Shown here: positions 34,308 through 42,864 of the stretch, piece after piece
Layout: every line of letters starts with the position of its first letter
Position numbering within the stretch: position 1 is the stretch's first letter
Origin: HK1 sp965202735
GTDB lineage: Bacteria > Pseudomonadota > Gammaproteobacteria > HK1
Direction: 5' to 3'
Assembly (NCBI GenBank): GCA_965202735.1
Contig: OZ241844.1
Coordinates: 3,286,001 to 3,350,000 of the forward strand
Length of the DNA stretch: 64,000 nucleotides
Made by a program: the position numbers and the translations under genes
The notes under the pieces: model-generated
Database searches by the model: none
Seen by the model: only the letters and a program-made list of their open reading frames with translations
What the model was told of the DNA's origin: nothing

Positions 34308-34507
34308 TGGCGTTCGTATCCGACGCTTCGGTGAACGCCTCGCGGGCGCCGAGCCAGTCGATTTCAGCGACCGGTTCGTCTCGAAGGATCAGGTCTGACC
34401 TCCGACCCGCAAACCGACGGCTCCGCTCCACCTTCAGCACATGCTCTGCAATGGCGCATGGCACTTCGGATTTGCGTTACGTATCCGGGATACCTTGCCG
34501 CCTGTGA
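34307..34507 (+). pseudogene. vapC remnant fused to a duplicated tail sequence
   Basis: The frame begins MAFVSDASV, the start of a PIN toxin in the proper overlapping position after its antitoxin. From about 34350 it changes into the duplicated sequence that also precedes both Sel1 genes (in another frame, DFSDRFVSKDQV). The rest of the toxin is gone, so the antitoxin is an orphan. Confidence 0.7.
34360..34475 (+). repeat. Fragment of the segment found upstream of both Sel1 genes
   Basis: Sequence from GTCGATTTCAGCGACCGG through GACCTCCGACCCGCAAACCG and ATGCTCTGCAATGGCGCATG closely matches 38038-38165 and 41118-41245. It lacks the Sel1 gene and has a short internal deletion. It is a truncated third copy of that segmental repeat. 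Confidence 0.75.
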
Positions 34508-35365
34508 AGCCGAAGCCCATACGCCTCCCCGAAACGATCACGGTCCCGCGCACCGGTCCGATCTACAACTGCCACGCCTACCTGACGAAGGTGCCGATCG
34601 GTGCGATCCAGCCCTTCATACGGACGTTCACCGAGCCTGGCGAGGTGGTGGCGGATTTCTTCGCCGGTTCCGGGATGACGGGTCTGGCCGCGTTGACGTT
34701 GAACCGGCGCGCCCGGCTCAGCGACATCTCGGTGCTCGGCAAACACATTGCCACGGGCTACCTGACGGACGGGCCGGCGCGAGACATCCGCGCCGCGGCG
34801 CATCAGGTGATGACGGCGGCCCGAAAGGCTCTCGGCACGCTGTACATGACGAGGCGCAGCTCGGACGGGGCGAAGGTCGAGATGATCCGGACAATCTGGT
34901 CGTTCACCTATCTCTGCCCGTCGTGCGGAGACGAGATGGTGTTTACGAGGCGCTGGGCGCGCGAGGCGGTGTGCCGCAATGCTGCCCGTCCTGTGGCGGT
35001 CCGTTTGCGCGGCGCAGATGGCCACGCGGCGAGGACGTGCCGGTGGAAGTCGTCGTTCAGGGGGAGAACGGCAGGCAAGTGGGACAGGGCGTGTGCGAGA
35101 CCGACCGGCGCAGGATGCGCGCGGCCCTGAAGGACGGACGCCTGGACAGGGTGCCGTCACTGCCGATCGAGGAGGACCGCGAGATGTTCAGTCGTTCCGG
35201 CCTTCGGCGGTCCGGCATGACGGAGACCGGAAAGTTCTTCTCGCCGCGCAACGCGATCGCCCTGGTGGAGCTGTGGCGCGCGATCAATGCCGTTGAAGAC
35301 GAAGCGATACGGCTGAAGTTGCGTTTCGCCTTCACGGCCATCCTGCCACGCGCCTCGATGCGCTA

Positions 35366-36966
35366 GGGTGTGCCCCCGGAACTGATCAGTATCAATGAAG
35401 GTATGTCCGTCGAAGGGGTACGACATTGTCAGGACAAGCCACGTCGGCTCGATACGTTTCCGCGAGCACAGGCCATGCATGGTCGAATCGTTGGCTCTGC
35501 ACGAGCGAGCGCAGGGTGAGAATGGCTTGCCCGCCGGGCAGGCCCCAGCGCATCCCGGAGCGCTTGAGCCGTTCGGTGACCAAGGTCTTGCAGGCCGCCT
35601 CGACGACCCCGGAGCCGATGGGCAGGCCCCGCGCCTTGGCCTCGGCGTAGCCCATGCGGTGGCGATTGCCGCGGAAGTAGCCGAGCACCTGTGCGATGCG
35701 CTCCTCGTCGGGATATCTCGTGCGCAGATGCACCAGCGCGCGGATGACCCGCTCGACCCCGGCGGGCTCATGACGCAGCCGGTGGCGATAGGTGTTGAGC
35801 TGCGTCGCCGCCTTGGGCGAGGCGGTGCCGTAGGCGGCGTCGAAGGCGTCGCTGAGCTGCTCGACGGCGTGGTAGAAGTCGATGAGTTCGACGCCCTCGG
35901 GCAGCGCACCGGAGAGGAACGTCCAGTTGTCCTTCGCCCCGTCGGCGAGCTTGACCACGGTGAGGTCCGGGCGCGGGGCGCGCACCGCCGCGACCTCGGC
36001 GGCAACCATCGCCTTGAGGCTCGCCTTGCGCGGCTGCGGCATCCGGCCCATGCGCACGCTGTACAGCCGCTCGCCCTGGGCATCGACCAGCGAGACCGTG
36101 GCACAGCCCGCCTCGCGGTATCCGCCGCGCATCGGCGCCATCACCCCGTCGAGCGAGACCACCACCGCACGGGCCGCCTCCGGCACCGCGACGCTGGCCT
36201 CGCGCACCGTGGTCTCGAACGTCTCGCGCTGCGCCTCCCAGCGCGCCGACAGCGCCTTGGGCAGCCGGTCGAGGCTGCTCTTCGACGGCTGCATCGGCCC
36301 GAGGGTGGCCAGCACCTGCTCGGCGTCTCGCGGGGTCAGATGCGAGACCAGCAGCGCACCGTGGCGCGCCGCGAGCGGCGTCCAGTACCCCTCGACGATG
36401 CCCACCCGGCGCTCCAGCGCCGCCACTGCCCGCGCCCCGCGCCGCGCCCGGTACAGCGTGCGGGTCACCGACACCGGGCCGGCGGTGGTGAGGTAGGTCT
36501 GGGCACTGCGACACGCCCGGCGATGGACCTCGCCGTCGATGAGCACGAACGGCAGGTCCACGTCGTGTCGGGCGAGCGCCTGTTCGGTGACCGCGCACTC
36601 GGTGCGGGCGAACAGGGCGTGGAGCTCGCGCTCGAAGTTCTCGAACGAATGCGTGTCGGACGATTCGTACTTCTTCAGCAGCGCACTCACGCGCCGGGGG
36701 AGTGCTTCGAGCACGCTCCAGACATCTTGGGGAGTGGGTTTGTCGGTCGGCGTATGGGATACTTCCATTGGGGCAGCCCTCCACAGTGTTGGGATTTCGC
36801 GCACAGCATTGTTGCAGAGGATCACTGCCCCGTCTTCCCCTCTGAGCTTGCCTGCGGTGACAAAGTGTCACCGGAGACGGGTTCTTCTTCGTCTGGCGTT
36901 TTCCACAAATCTTTAGAATTCGATCATTTAGGAGTATTAGCTCGTGTCAGTTCTAGATCTACACCC
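35366..36966 (-). mobile_element. ISKra4-family insertion sequence, copy 2, 1,601 bp
   Basis: Same ends (GGGTGT, ACACCC), length and orientation as the copy at 30669. The 9-bp target duplication is GATGCGCTA (35357-35365 and 36967-36975). It splits the DNA methyltransferase gene. Confidence 0.92.
35392..36768 (-). CDS. ISKra4-family transposase, second copy
   Basis: Translation identical to the transposase at 30695, starting at ATG 36768 after GGAGGG. The element is intact, so it could be the source or the product of the first copy. The two direct copies could also recombine and delete the 4.7 kb between them. Confidence 0.9.
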   Translation of the reverse strand: MEVSHTPTDKPTPQDVWSVLEALPRRVSALLKKYESSDTHSFENFERELHALFARTECAVTEQALARHDVDLPFVLIDGEVHRRACRSAQTYLTTAGPVSVTRTLYRARRGARAVAALERRVGIVEGYWTPLAARHGALLVSHLTPRDAEQVLATLGPMQPSKSSLDRLPKALSARWEAQRETFETTVREASVAVPEAARAVVVSLDGVMAPMRGGYREAGCATVSLVDAQGERLYSVRMGRMPQPRKASLKAMVAAEVAAVRAPRPDLTVVKLADGAKDNWTFLSGALPEGVELIDFYHAVEQLSDAFDAAYGTASPKAATQLNTYRHRLRHEPAGVERVIRALVHLRTRYPDEERIAQVLGYFRGNRHRMGYAEAKARGLPIGSGVVEAACKTLVTERLKRSGMRWGLPGGQAILTLRSLVQSQRFDHAWPVLAETYRADVACPDNVVPLRRTYLH

Positions 36967-37870
36967 GATGCGCTATCAGTGGAGCGCGAAGCGGCCTCTG
37001 AATGCACAGAACCAGACGTATTACATCGCACCGGTGCATTTCGAGTGGAACGTCTTCGACCTGTACGGCCGCAAGGTGAATGCCGTCATCCGGGCGAATG
37101 AGGCGGTGTACGATGACGGCGACTTGTTCAGCACCGGGAAGCTGCGAGATGTCGGCTACGAGATCGCGTCAGCCGAGAAGCTGGCGCGCCTGGATGACGG
37201 CTCGGTCGATTATGTGTTCACCGATCCACCCTTCGGCAGCAACATTTTCTACTCCGACATGAATCTGTTTCAGGAAGCATGGCTCGGAGAGACGACGGAC
37301 CATGCGCGCGAAGCCGTCGTCCATACGGCGGGGAAGCGGAAGAACCGGTCCGGGAAGCGGTACGAGGAGCTGCTGCGCAGTGCTTTCTCCGAGGCGTTCA
37401 GGGTGTTGAAGCCGGGTCGGTACATGTCGGTGGTGTTCGGCAACAGCAGTGGCCGAATCAGGGGCCTGGTGCAGCGGGCGTTGCGTGACGCCGGGTTCAG
37501 GGCATCGCCGGTGCATGTGGCGATTCTGGACAAGGGGCAACGCTCGGTGAAAGGGTTGAGCTCAGGATCGGAGGGCGTTGTCACGGTCGATTTGATTGTG
37601 ACGATGCGGAAGCCGGCGAAAGGCGAAGGTACGAGGAAGGCCGCAACACTCTCCAACGGCGATACGGACGCGCTGATCAGGGAGGCAATCAATGAAATGC
37701 CGGCGGATGAGGCGCGCAGTCCGAGCCATGTCCATGCGCGGATACTGCGCACGGCCATCCAGAAGGGGATGATGCTGGACGATCTGCACCTGGGTGACGT
37801 GCTGATCGCCCTGCGAAGATCGGGATACGGTGTTGACCGGAAGACGGGGCTTCTATTGGAGGCAGCTTGA

Positions 37871-38264
37871 TGATCCCTTCGGACACGTTCGTTCGTCTCA
37901 GGCGGGGTCCGACTCGTGCCGGCATCCTGCTCGAAGGCGAAAGGTCCGCCGCTGGCGAGCGCGGGAGACTCCGAAAGTACGGACATCGGTCGGATCGATG
38001 CGATGAGCGGCATCGACGACGTTGCCCCTCCGGGAGTCGTCGATTTCAGCGACCGGTTCGTCTCGAAGGATCAGGTCTGACCTCCGACCCGCAAACCGAC
38101 GTCCTCGCCCCATACCGATGTCCCCGCTCCGTCCCCGGCGCGTGCTCTGCAATGGCACATGGCTCTTCGGAATGGAATCGGTAATCAACTTGCGGTGAAA
38201 TGGGGAATCATCCCGATCAGGAATCCGCACCACCTGCAACGAGGCAAGACACGAGAGGCGAAAC
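37871..38264 (+). repeat. Upstream part of Sel1 segmental repeat, copy 1
   Basis: From about 37981 the sequence is shared with 41060-41341. It includes the 3' end of a lost gene (in frame: STDIGRIDAMSGIDDVAPPG then VVDFSDRFVSKDQV and TGA at 38078) and about 190 bp leading to the Sel1 start. The 110 bp before it (37871-37980) show nothing recognisable. Confidence 0.75.
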
Positions 38265-39485
38265 ATGACGATTCGACAAGTCTTCCTGACTCTTGCGCTG
38301 CTCCTGCATCTCTCGCTCGCGGCCGCACAGCAGGCGTCCACCGCCGCAGACATCGACCGGCTTCGTGCGCTCGCCGAGCAGGGCGACGCCGACGCACAGT
38401 TCAATCTCGGCGTCATGTACGACAACGGCGAAGGCGTGCCGCAGGACGACATGGAAGCCGTGCGGTGGTACCGCAGGGCCGCCGAGCAGGGCTACACCTC
38501 GGCACAGTTCAATCTCGGCAACATGTACAGCATCGGCCGGGGCGTGCCGCAGGATTACACGGAGGCCGTGCGCTGGTACCGCAGAGCCGCCGAGCAGGGC
38601 GACGCCTCGGCACAGTTCAATCTCGGCGTCATGTACGCCAACGGCGAGGGCGTGCCGCAGGACGATGCGGAGGCCGTGCGCTGGTACCGCAAGGCCGCCG
38701 AGCAGGGCGACGCCTCGGCACAGTTCAATCTCGGCGTCATGTACGACAACGGCCGGGGCGTGCCACAGGACGATGCGGAGGCCGTGCGGTGGTACCGCAA
38801 GGCCGCCGAGCAGGGCGACGCCTCGGCACAGTTCAATCTCGGCGTCATGTACGCCAACGGCGAGGGCGTGCCGCAGGACGATGCGGAGGCCGTGCGCTGG
38901 TACCGCAGGGCCGCCGAGCAGGGCGACGCCTCGGCACAGTTCAATCTCGGCGTCAGGTACGCCACCGGCCGGGGCGTGCCACAGGACGACACGGAGGCCG
39001 TGCGCTGGTACCGCAGGGCCGCCGAGCAGGGCCATGCTTCGGCACAGTTCAATCTCGGCGTCAGGTACGCCACCGGCCGGGGCGTGCCGCAGGACGACAC
39101 GGAGGCCGTGCGATGGTTCCGCAGGGCCGCCGAGCAGGGCGACGCCTCGGCACAGCTCAATCTCGGAAACATGTACTACAACGGCCGGGGTGTGCCGCAG
39201 GACGATGCGGAGGCCGTGCGGTGGTACCGCAGGGCCGCCGCGCAGGGCAACGCCTCGGCGCAGAACAATCTCGGTCTGATGTATGAGCTCGGACGAGGTG
39301 TCACCCTTGACCCGGTCCGGGCACACAAGTGGTTCAACCTTGCGGCCGCCAGGACGCCAGCCTCTGACAAGGACTTTCGGGAACGCACCGTGAACAACCG
39401 GGACCGGGTAGCGGAGCGCCTCACGGCTGCGCAACTCGCCGAGGCGCAGCGGCTCGCGCGGGAGTGGCGGCCGGCTCCGCGGTAA
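38265..39485 (+). CDS. Secreted Sel1-repeat protein, nine repeats
   Basis: A 406-residue protein with a signal peptide (MTIRQVFLTLALLLHLSLAA) and nine Sel1-like units of 36 residues (consensus AEQGDASAQFNLGVMYxNG then GVPQDDxEAVRWYRRA). The repeats are nearly identical at DNA level (108-bp period), so copy number may vary. The C-terminus ends AERLTAAQLAEAQRLAREWR-PAPR; the stop comes where the paralogue at 41342 continues into a peptidoglycan-binding domain. Sel1 proteins are solenoid scaffolds; function is unknown here. Confidence 0.88.
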   Translation: MTIRQVFLTLALLLHLSLAAAQQASTAADIDRLRALAEQGDADAQFNLGVMYDNGEGVPQDDMEAVRWYRRAAEQGYTSAQFNLGNMYSIGRGVPQDYTEAVRWYRRAAEQGDASAQFNLGVMYANGEGVPQDDAEAVRWYRKAAEQGDASAQFNLGVMYDNGRGVPQDDAEAVRWYRKAAEQGDASAQFNLGVMYANGEGVPQDDAEAVRWYRRAAEQGDASAQFNLGVRYATGRGVPQDDTEAVRWYRRAAEQGHASAQFNLGVRYATGRGVPQDDTEAVRWFRRAAEQGDASAQLNLGNMYYNGRGVPQDDAEAVRWYRRAAAQGNASAQNNLGLMYELGRGVTLDPVRAHKWFNLAAARTPASDKDFRERTVNNRDRVAERLTAAQLAEAQRLAREWRPAPR

Positions 39486-39622
39486 GGTCTTGCGCCATCG
39501 GCCGGGCAGCGACGGCGGGCGGCAGGCCCAGAGTAGCCGCGTCAGGGTCGCCGCGGTGCGGCGGACCCTTGCCCGGCTCGGTCGCCTTTCAGCTCTTCGA
39601 GACGGTTACCCAGCGAGAACCG
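39486..39622 (+). pseudogene. Broken peptidoglycan-binding tail joined to a higB fragment
   Basis: After the Sel1 stop, about 95 bp match the PG-binding tail seen at 42470 and 32779. At GCCCGGCTCGG it switches to 39577-39622, which matches part of higB at 33501-33552 (TTCAGCTCTTCGAGACGGTT). The joint lies on a shared GCCCGGC, a sign of recombination at short homology. Confidence 0.72.
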
Positions 39623-39628
39623 AAGTCA

Positions 39629-40483
39629 TTACGCGCTGTCCATCTTGTCAGAGAGGATCTGCTTGCAGCGCTCCAGAATTCGTCCGGTGAGGCAACATAC
39701 CTCACGCGCCTCCTGAGGAGTCCGCGCGTAGTGACTTGCATGTGCGAGTTGATCACGCAGCTCGCGGATCGCCTTGAAGTCGCGACCCATCCGGCTTCGG
39801 CTCGCAGGAATCGGCGCCCGTTTGCGAATGATGGTGCACTTGTCCGTGAATTCGGTACACAGGATTTCACTGACAAAGTTGTCGCTTTCCTGGAGATTCT
39901 TGATGTTGTCGCGAACTTTCTCGCGTCTGCCTTCGCTCAGCAACGCGAGCCAGCACTCGGTGTCTTCGTGCGTCTCGATCCACTTCGCCATGACCATTTC
40001 GAGGGTGGTGATCAGGGTGAAGAGGGCCGCGCGAACCGGAAGCTGCTGAAGGTCTGACAGGCTGACCAGGCCAGCGACACCATGGTCGGAGACGACCAGC
40101 TTCACCGGTTGTTCATGCGCGGAAGTCAAGAAGTCGATGATCTTCGCGTCGGCGCCGACTACCAGAGTCTCCGCGAGCGGTATGAATTCATCAGCGTCAC
40201 GCTTGCATATTGGCTGCTCCGGCGGCTCCTCGTCGGGGTCGAACCATAGCTCGGCCCGGTACAGACCCCGAATGACATTCTTCTCGTCCTGCACCGGCAG
40301 GAAGCTGTACCTGCCGGTGTTCCGGGACACGACTGCACGCACGCTTTCTTCGGGCCGGCAGGTCTTCAACTGACCGCGAGGCGTCATGATCGACTCCACG
40401 GTCAGGCCACGTTGTACCCCTTTGAGCGCACCGAAATCGATGTCGACTTGTCTGGCCCAGCGGCCTGAAGTGTCTTCCGCCAT
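39629..40483 (-). CDS. CBS-domain protein with HEPN-like C-terminus
   Basis: A 284-residue soluble protein from ATG 40483, which follows GGAGG at about 9 bases. Residues roughly 25-165 form a CBS pair (VESIMTPRGQLKTCRPEESV, then YSFLPVQDEKNVIRGLYRAE, then PVKLVVSDHGVAGLVSLSDL). The C-terminal part is helical and ends with FKAIRELRDQLAHASHYA, an Rx4H motif like that of HEPN RNases. CBS pairs bind adenine nucleotides or SAM, so a nucleotide-gated RNase is a possible reading. I know no characterised homologue. A 91-bp piece of the gene is duplicated at 44134. Confidence 0.7.
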   Translation of the reverse strand: MAEDTSGRWARQVDIDFGALKGVQRGLTVESIMTPRGQLKTCRPEESVRAVVSRNTGRYSFLPVQDEKNVIRGLYRAELWFDPDEEPPEQPICKRDADEFIPLAETLVVGADAKIIDFLTSAHEQPVKLVVSDHGVAGLVSLSDLQQLPVRAALFTLITTLEMVMAKWIETHEDTECWLALLSEGRREKVRDNIKNLQESDNFVSEILCTEFTDKCTIIRKRAPIPASRSRMGRDFKAIRELRDQLAHASHYARTPQEAREVCCLTGRILERCKQILSDKMDSA

Positions 40484-40539
40484 GCCCGAGCCTCCAGTGC
40501 TCCCGCACCCCATGGACTGACCGAAGGGTACGGACAAGA

Positions 40540-41158
40540 ACCATCAACAAAGCCATCAGCTTCGTTTCTGTTCAAGGCTCCGACATGCTCCCGCGTGTGG
40601 CGGAAGAAATCAACCAGCGGAATTGCCTCGGCCAGCCCCCGGCTCCGAAGGTGTGCCTCAACCAGCACGTTTCGCAGCCCGACCGCTACGCCTTCATGGC
40701 GGCCCAGGTCCGTCCCCTCGGCGTCGACTCGTACCACTGGTTCCTTGCCGAGGGCAAAACCGGGTCGGAGTTCGTCGAGCAGTGTCGGCATACGCTCCAC
40801 TCGGTGGTGTTGTATACGAAGAGACGCCGAGACCTGGAAGCCCGGGCACGATGTCTCGGTCTTCCTCGCCGGCGGGGGCGCTGCCAACCGCCTGCATCAG
40901 GAGGTGGTGGAATCCGCCGGAATGTGGCTCAAGAAGACTGTCCACAACGACGGAATTCGGCGCCTCGATCTGCCGGTGCCCACGACCATCGATCGCCCCG
41001 AACCGCTTGCGGATTTCGGTCGAATGGCCGTTGCCTGGGGTTTGAGCTACCCACCCACGGACATCGGCCGGATCGATGCAATGAGCAACATCGACGACTT
41101 TGACCCTCCGCGAATCGTCGATTTCAGCGGCCGGTTCGTCTCGAAGGATCAAGTCTGA
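40540..41158 (+). pseudogene. 3' remnant of an Hsp70/actin-fold-like ATPase gene, frameshifted
   Basis: Two frames give a continuous match-like protein end: GSDMLPRVAEEINQRN up to HSVVLYTKRR in one frame, then from about 40820 DAETWKPGHDVSVFLAGGGA, WLKKTVHNDGIRRLDLPVP, MAVAWGLSYPPTDIGRIDAM and FSGRFVSKDQV in the next. FLAGGG followed by a helix resembles the second phosphate loop of actin/Hsp70-fold ATPases. The 5' part is missing. Identification is by pattern only. Its last 30 codons recur before each Sel1 copy. Confidence 0.45.
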
Positions 41159-41341
41159 CCTCCGACCCGCAAACCGGCGTCCTCGCCCCATACCGATGTC
41201 CCCGCTCCGTCCCCGGCGCGTGCTCTGCAATGGCGCATGGCGCTTCGGAATGGAATCGGTAATCAACTTGCGGTGAAATGGGTAATCATCCCGATCCCGG
41301 AATCCGCACCACCTGCGACGAGGCAGGACACGAGGCGAAAC

Positions 41342-42715
41342 ATGACGATTCGACACGTCTTCCTGCCTCTTGCGCTGCCCCTGCATCTCTCGCTCGCGGC
41401 CGCACAGCAGACGTACACCGCCGCAGACGTCGACCAGCTTCGTGCGCTCGCCGAGCAGGGCGACGCCGACGCACAGTTCTATCTCGGCGTCATGTACGCC
41501 AACGGCCGGGGCGTGCCGCAGGACGACGCGGAGGCCGTGCGGTGGTACCGCATGGCCGCCGAGCAGGGCAACGCCTCGGCACAGGTTACTCTCGGCGCCC
41601 TGTACGACACCGGCCGGGGCGTGCCGCATGACAATGCGGAGGCCGCCCGCTGGTACCACAAGGCCGCCGAGCGGGGTAACGCCGACGCACAGTCCCTTCT
41701 CGGCGACATGTACGAAAACGGCCAGGGCGTACCGCAGGACGACGCGGAGGCCGCCCGGTGGTACCGCAGGGCCGCCGAGCAGGGCAACGCCGACGCACAG
41801 CTCGAGCTCGGCCTCATGTACGACACCGGCCAGGGTGTGCCGCAGGACAACGCGGAGGCCGTGCGGTGGTACCGCAAGGCCGCCGAGCAGGGCCTTGCTC
41901 GGGCACAGTTCTATCTCGGCATCGGGTACGCCACCGGCGAGGGCGTACCGCAGGACGACGCGGAGGCCGTGCGGTGGTACCGCAAGGCCGCCGAGCAGGG
42001 CAGCGCTTGGGCACAGCGCAGTCTTGGCTTCATTTACGACACCGGTCGGCACGTACCACAGGACTATGACACTGGTCGGCGCGTACCACAGGACTATACG
42101 GAGGCCGTGCGGTGGTACCGCAGGGCCGCCGAGCAGGGCAACGCCGACGCACAGCGCAATCTCGGCGTCATGTACGCCGACGGCCGGGGCGTGCCGCAAG
42201 ACTACACGGAAGCCGTGCGGTGGTACCGCAAGGCCGCCGAGCAGGGCAACGCCAAGGCACAGAGCAAGCTCGGTCTGATGTATGAATTCGGGCGAGGTGT
42301 CACCCTTGACCCGGTCCGGGCACACAAGTGGTTCAACCTCGCGGCCGCCGGATTTCCAGGGGATCTTCGGGAACTCGCCGTAAACGGCCGGGACCGGGTA
42401 GCGAAGCGCCTCACGGCCGCGCAGCTCGCCGAGGCGCAGCGGCTCGCGCGGGAGTGGCGGCCGACTCCGTGGGAAGGTTTTGCGTCATCGGCCGACAGCG
42501 ACGGCAGGCGGCAGGCCCGGAGTAGCCGCGCCGGAGTCGCCGTGGTGCAGCGGGCCCTTGCCCGGCTCGGCTACGACCCCGGCCCCGCCGACGGGGTTCC
42601 CGGCCCGAGGACCCGCGCCGCGACCCGGGCCTTTCAGGCCGCGGCCGGGCTGCCGGTCGACGGAAGACCGTCCGAGGCATTGCGCCGGGTGCTCCGGTCC
42701 GCGCTCGGCGAGTGA
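41342..42715 (+). CDS. Secreted Sel1-repeat protein with C-terminal peptidoglycan-binding domain
   Basis: A 457-residue paralogue of the protein at 38265. A signal peptide (MTIRHVFLPLALPLHLSLAA) is followed by eight Sel1 units that are more diverged than in copy 1; unit six has an internal duplication (DTGRHVPQDYDTGRRVPQDY). A linker and a PG_binding_1 domain follow (VAVVQRALARLGYDPGPADG, then AATRAFQAAAGLPVDGRPSE). This is probably the ancestral full-length form, tied to the cell wall. The upstream 280 bp are shared with copy 1. Confidence 0.88.
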   Translation: MTIRHVFLPLALPLHLSLAAAQQTYTAADVDQLRALAEQGDADAQFYLGVMYANGRGVPQDDAEAVRWYRMAAEQGNASAQVTLGALYDTGRGVPHDNAEAARWYHKAAERGNADAQSLLGDMYENGQGVPQDDAEAARWYRRAAEQGNADAQLELGLMYDTGQGVPQDNAEAVRWYRKAAEQGLARAQFYLGIGYATGEGVPQDDAEAVRWYRKAAEQGSAWAQRSLGFIYDTGRHVPQDYDTGRRVPQDYTEAVRWYRRAAEQGNADAQRNLGVMYADGRGVPQDYTEAVRWYRKAAEQGNAKAQSKLGLMYEFGRGVTLDPVRAHKWFNLAAAGFPGDLRELAVNGRDRVAKRLTAAQLAEAQRLAREWRPTPWEGFASSADSDGRRQARSSRAGVAVVQRALARLGYDPGPADGVPGPRTRAATRAFQAAAGLPVDGRPSEALRRVLRSALGE

Positions 42716-42864
42716 GGCCCCGGGCGCCGCCGGCAGATGGCGCCGCCGTCATGCAGCCCGGCCGAGCTGCCGGGCGGTCCGAGGAGACGAGGCCGCATCG
42801 AGGTCAGGGGAGAGACGCCTGATGCCGCCGCCACAGGTGTCGCGGCCGGCCTCGAAGCCCTGGG

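Larger units (their letters stand above)
34504..37870 (+). pseudogene. Alpha-type DNA methyltransferase gene, frameshifted and split by ISKra4
   Basis: The 5' part (GTG 34504; ATG 34441 possible) has motif I VVADFFAGSGMTGLAAL, then a zinc-finger-like CPSCG. Near 34970-34980 the frame shifts by one, and a second CCPSCGGPF follows. At 35365 the element enters; after 36966 the gene resumes exactly (ILPRASMR joined to YQWSAKRPLNAQ), with the 9-bp duplication GATGCGCTA. The 3' part has catalytic DPPFGSNIFYSDMN. The order FxGxG, target domain, DPPF is that of alpha-type N6-adenine/N4-cytosine methyltransferases. No restriction partner is evident. Confidence 0.82.

Noticed and set aside
34441..34503. 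ATG 34441 as the methyltransferase start
   Set aside because: These codons lie in the duplicated Sel1-leader segment, which is non-coding at its other two locations; GTG 34504 fits better, though this is not certain.
38390..39290. Regular 108-bp repeats that could suggest a CRISPR-like or satellite array
   Set aside because: They encode in-frame Sel1 repeats of 36 residues with no spacers; the coding explanation is complete.
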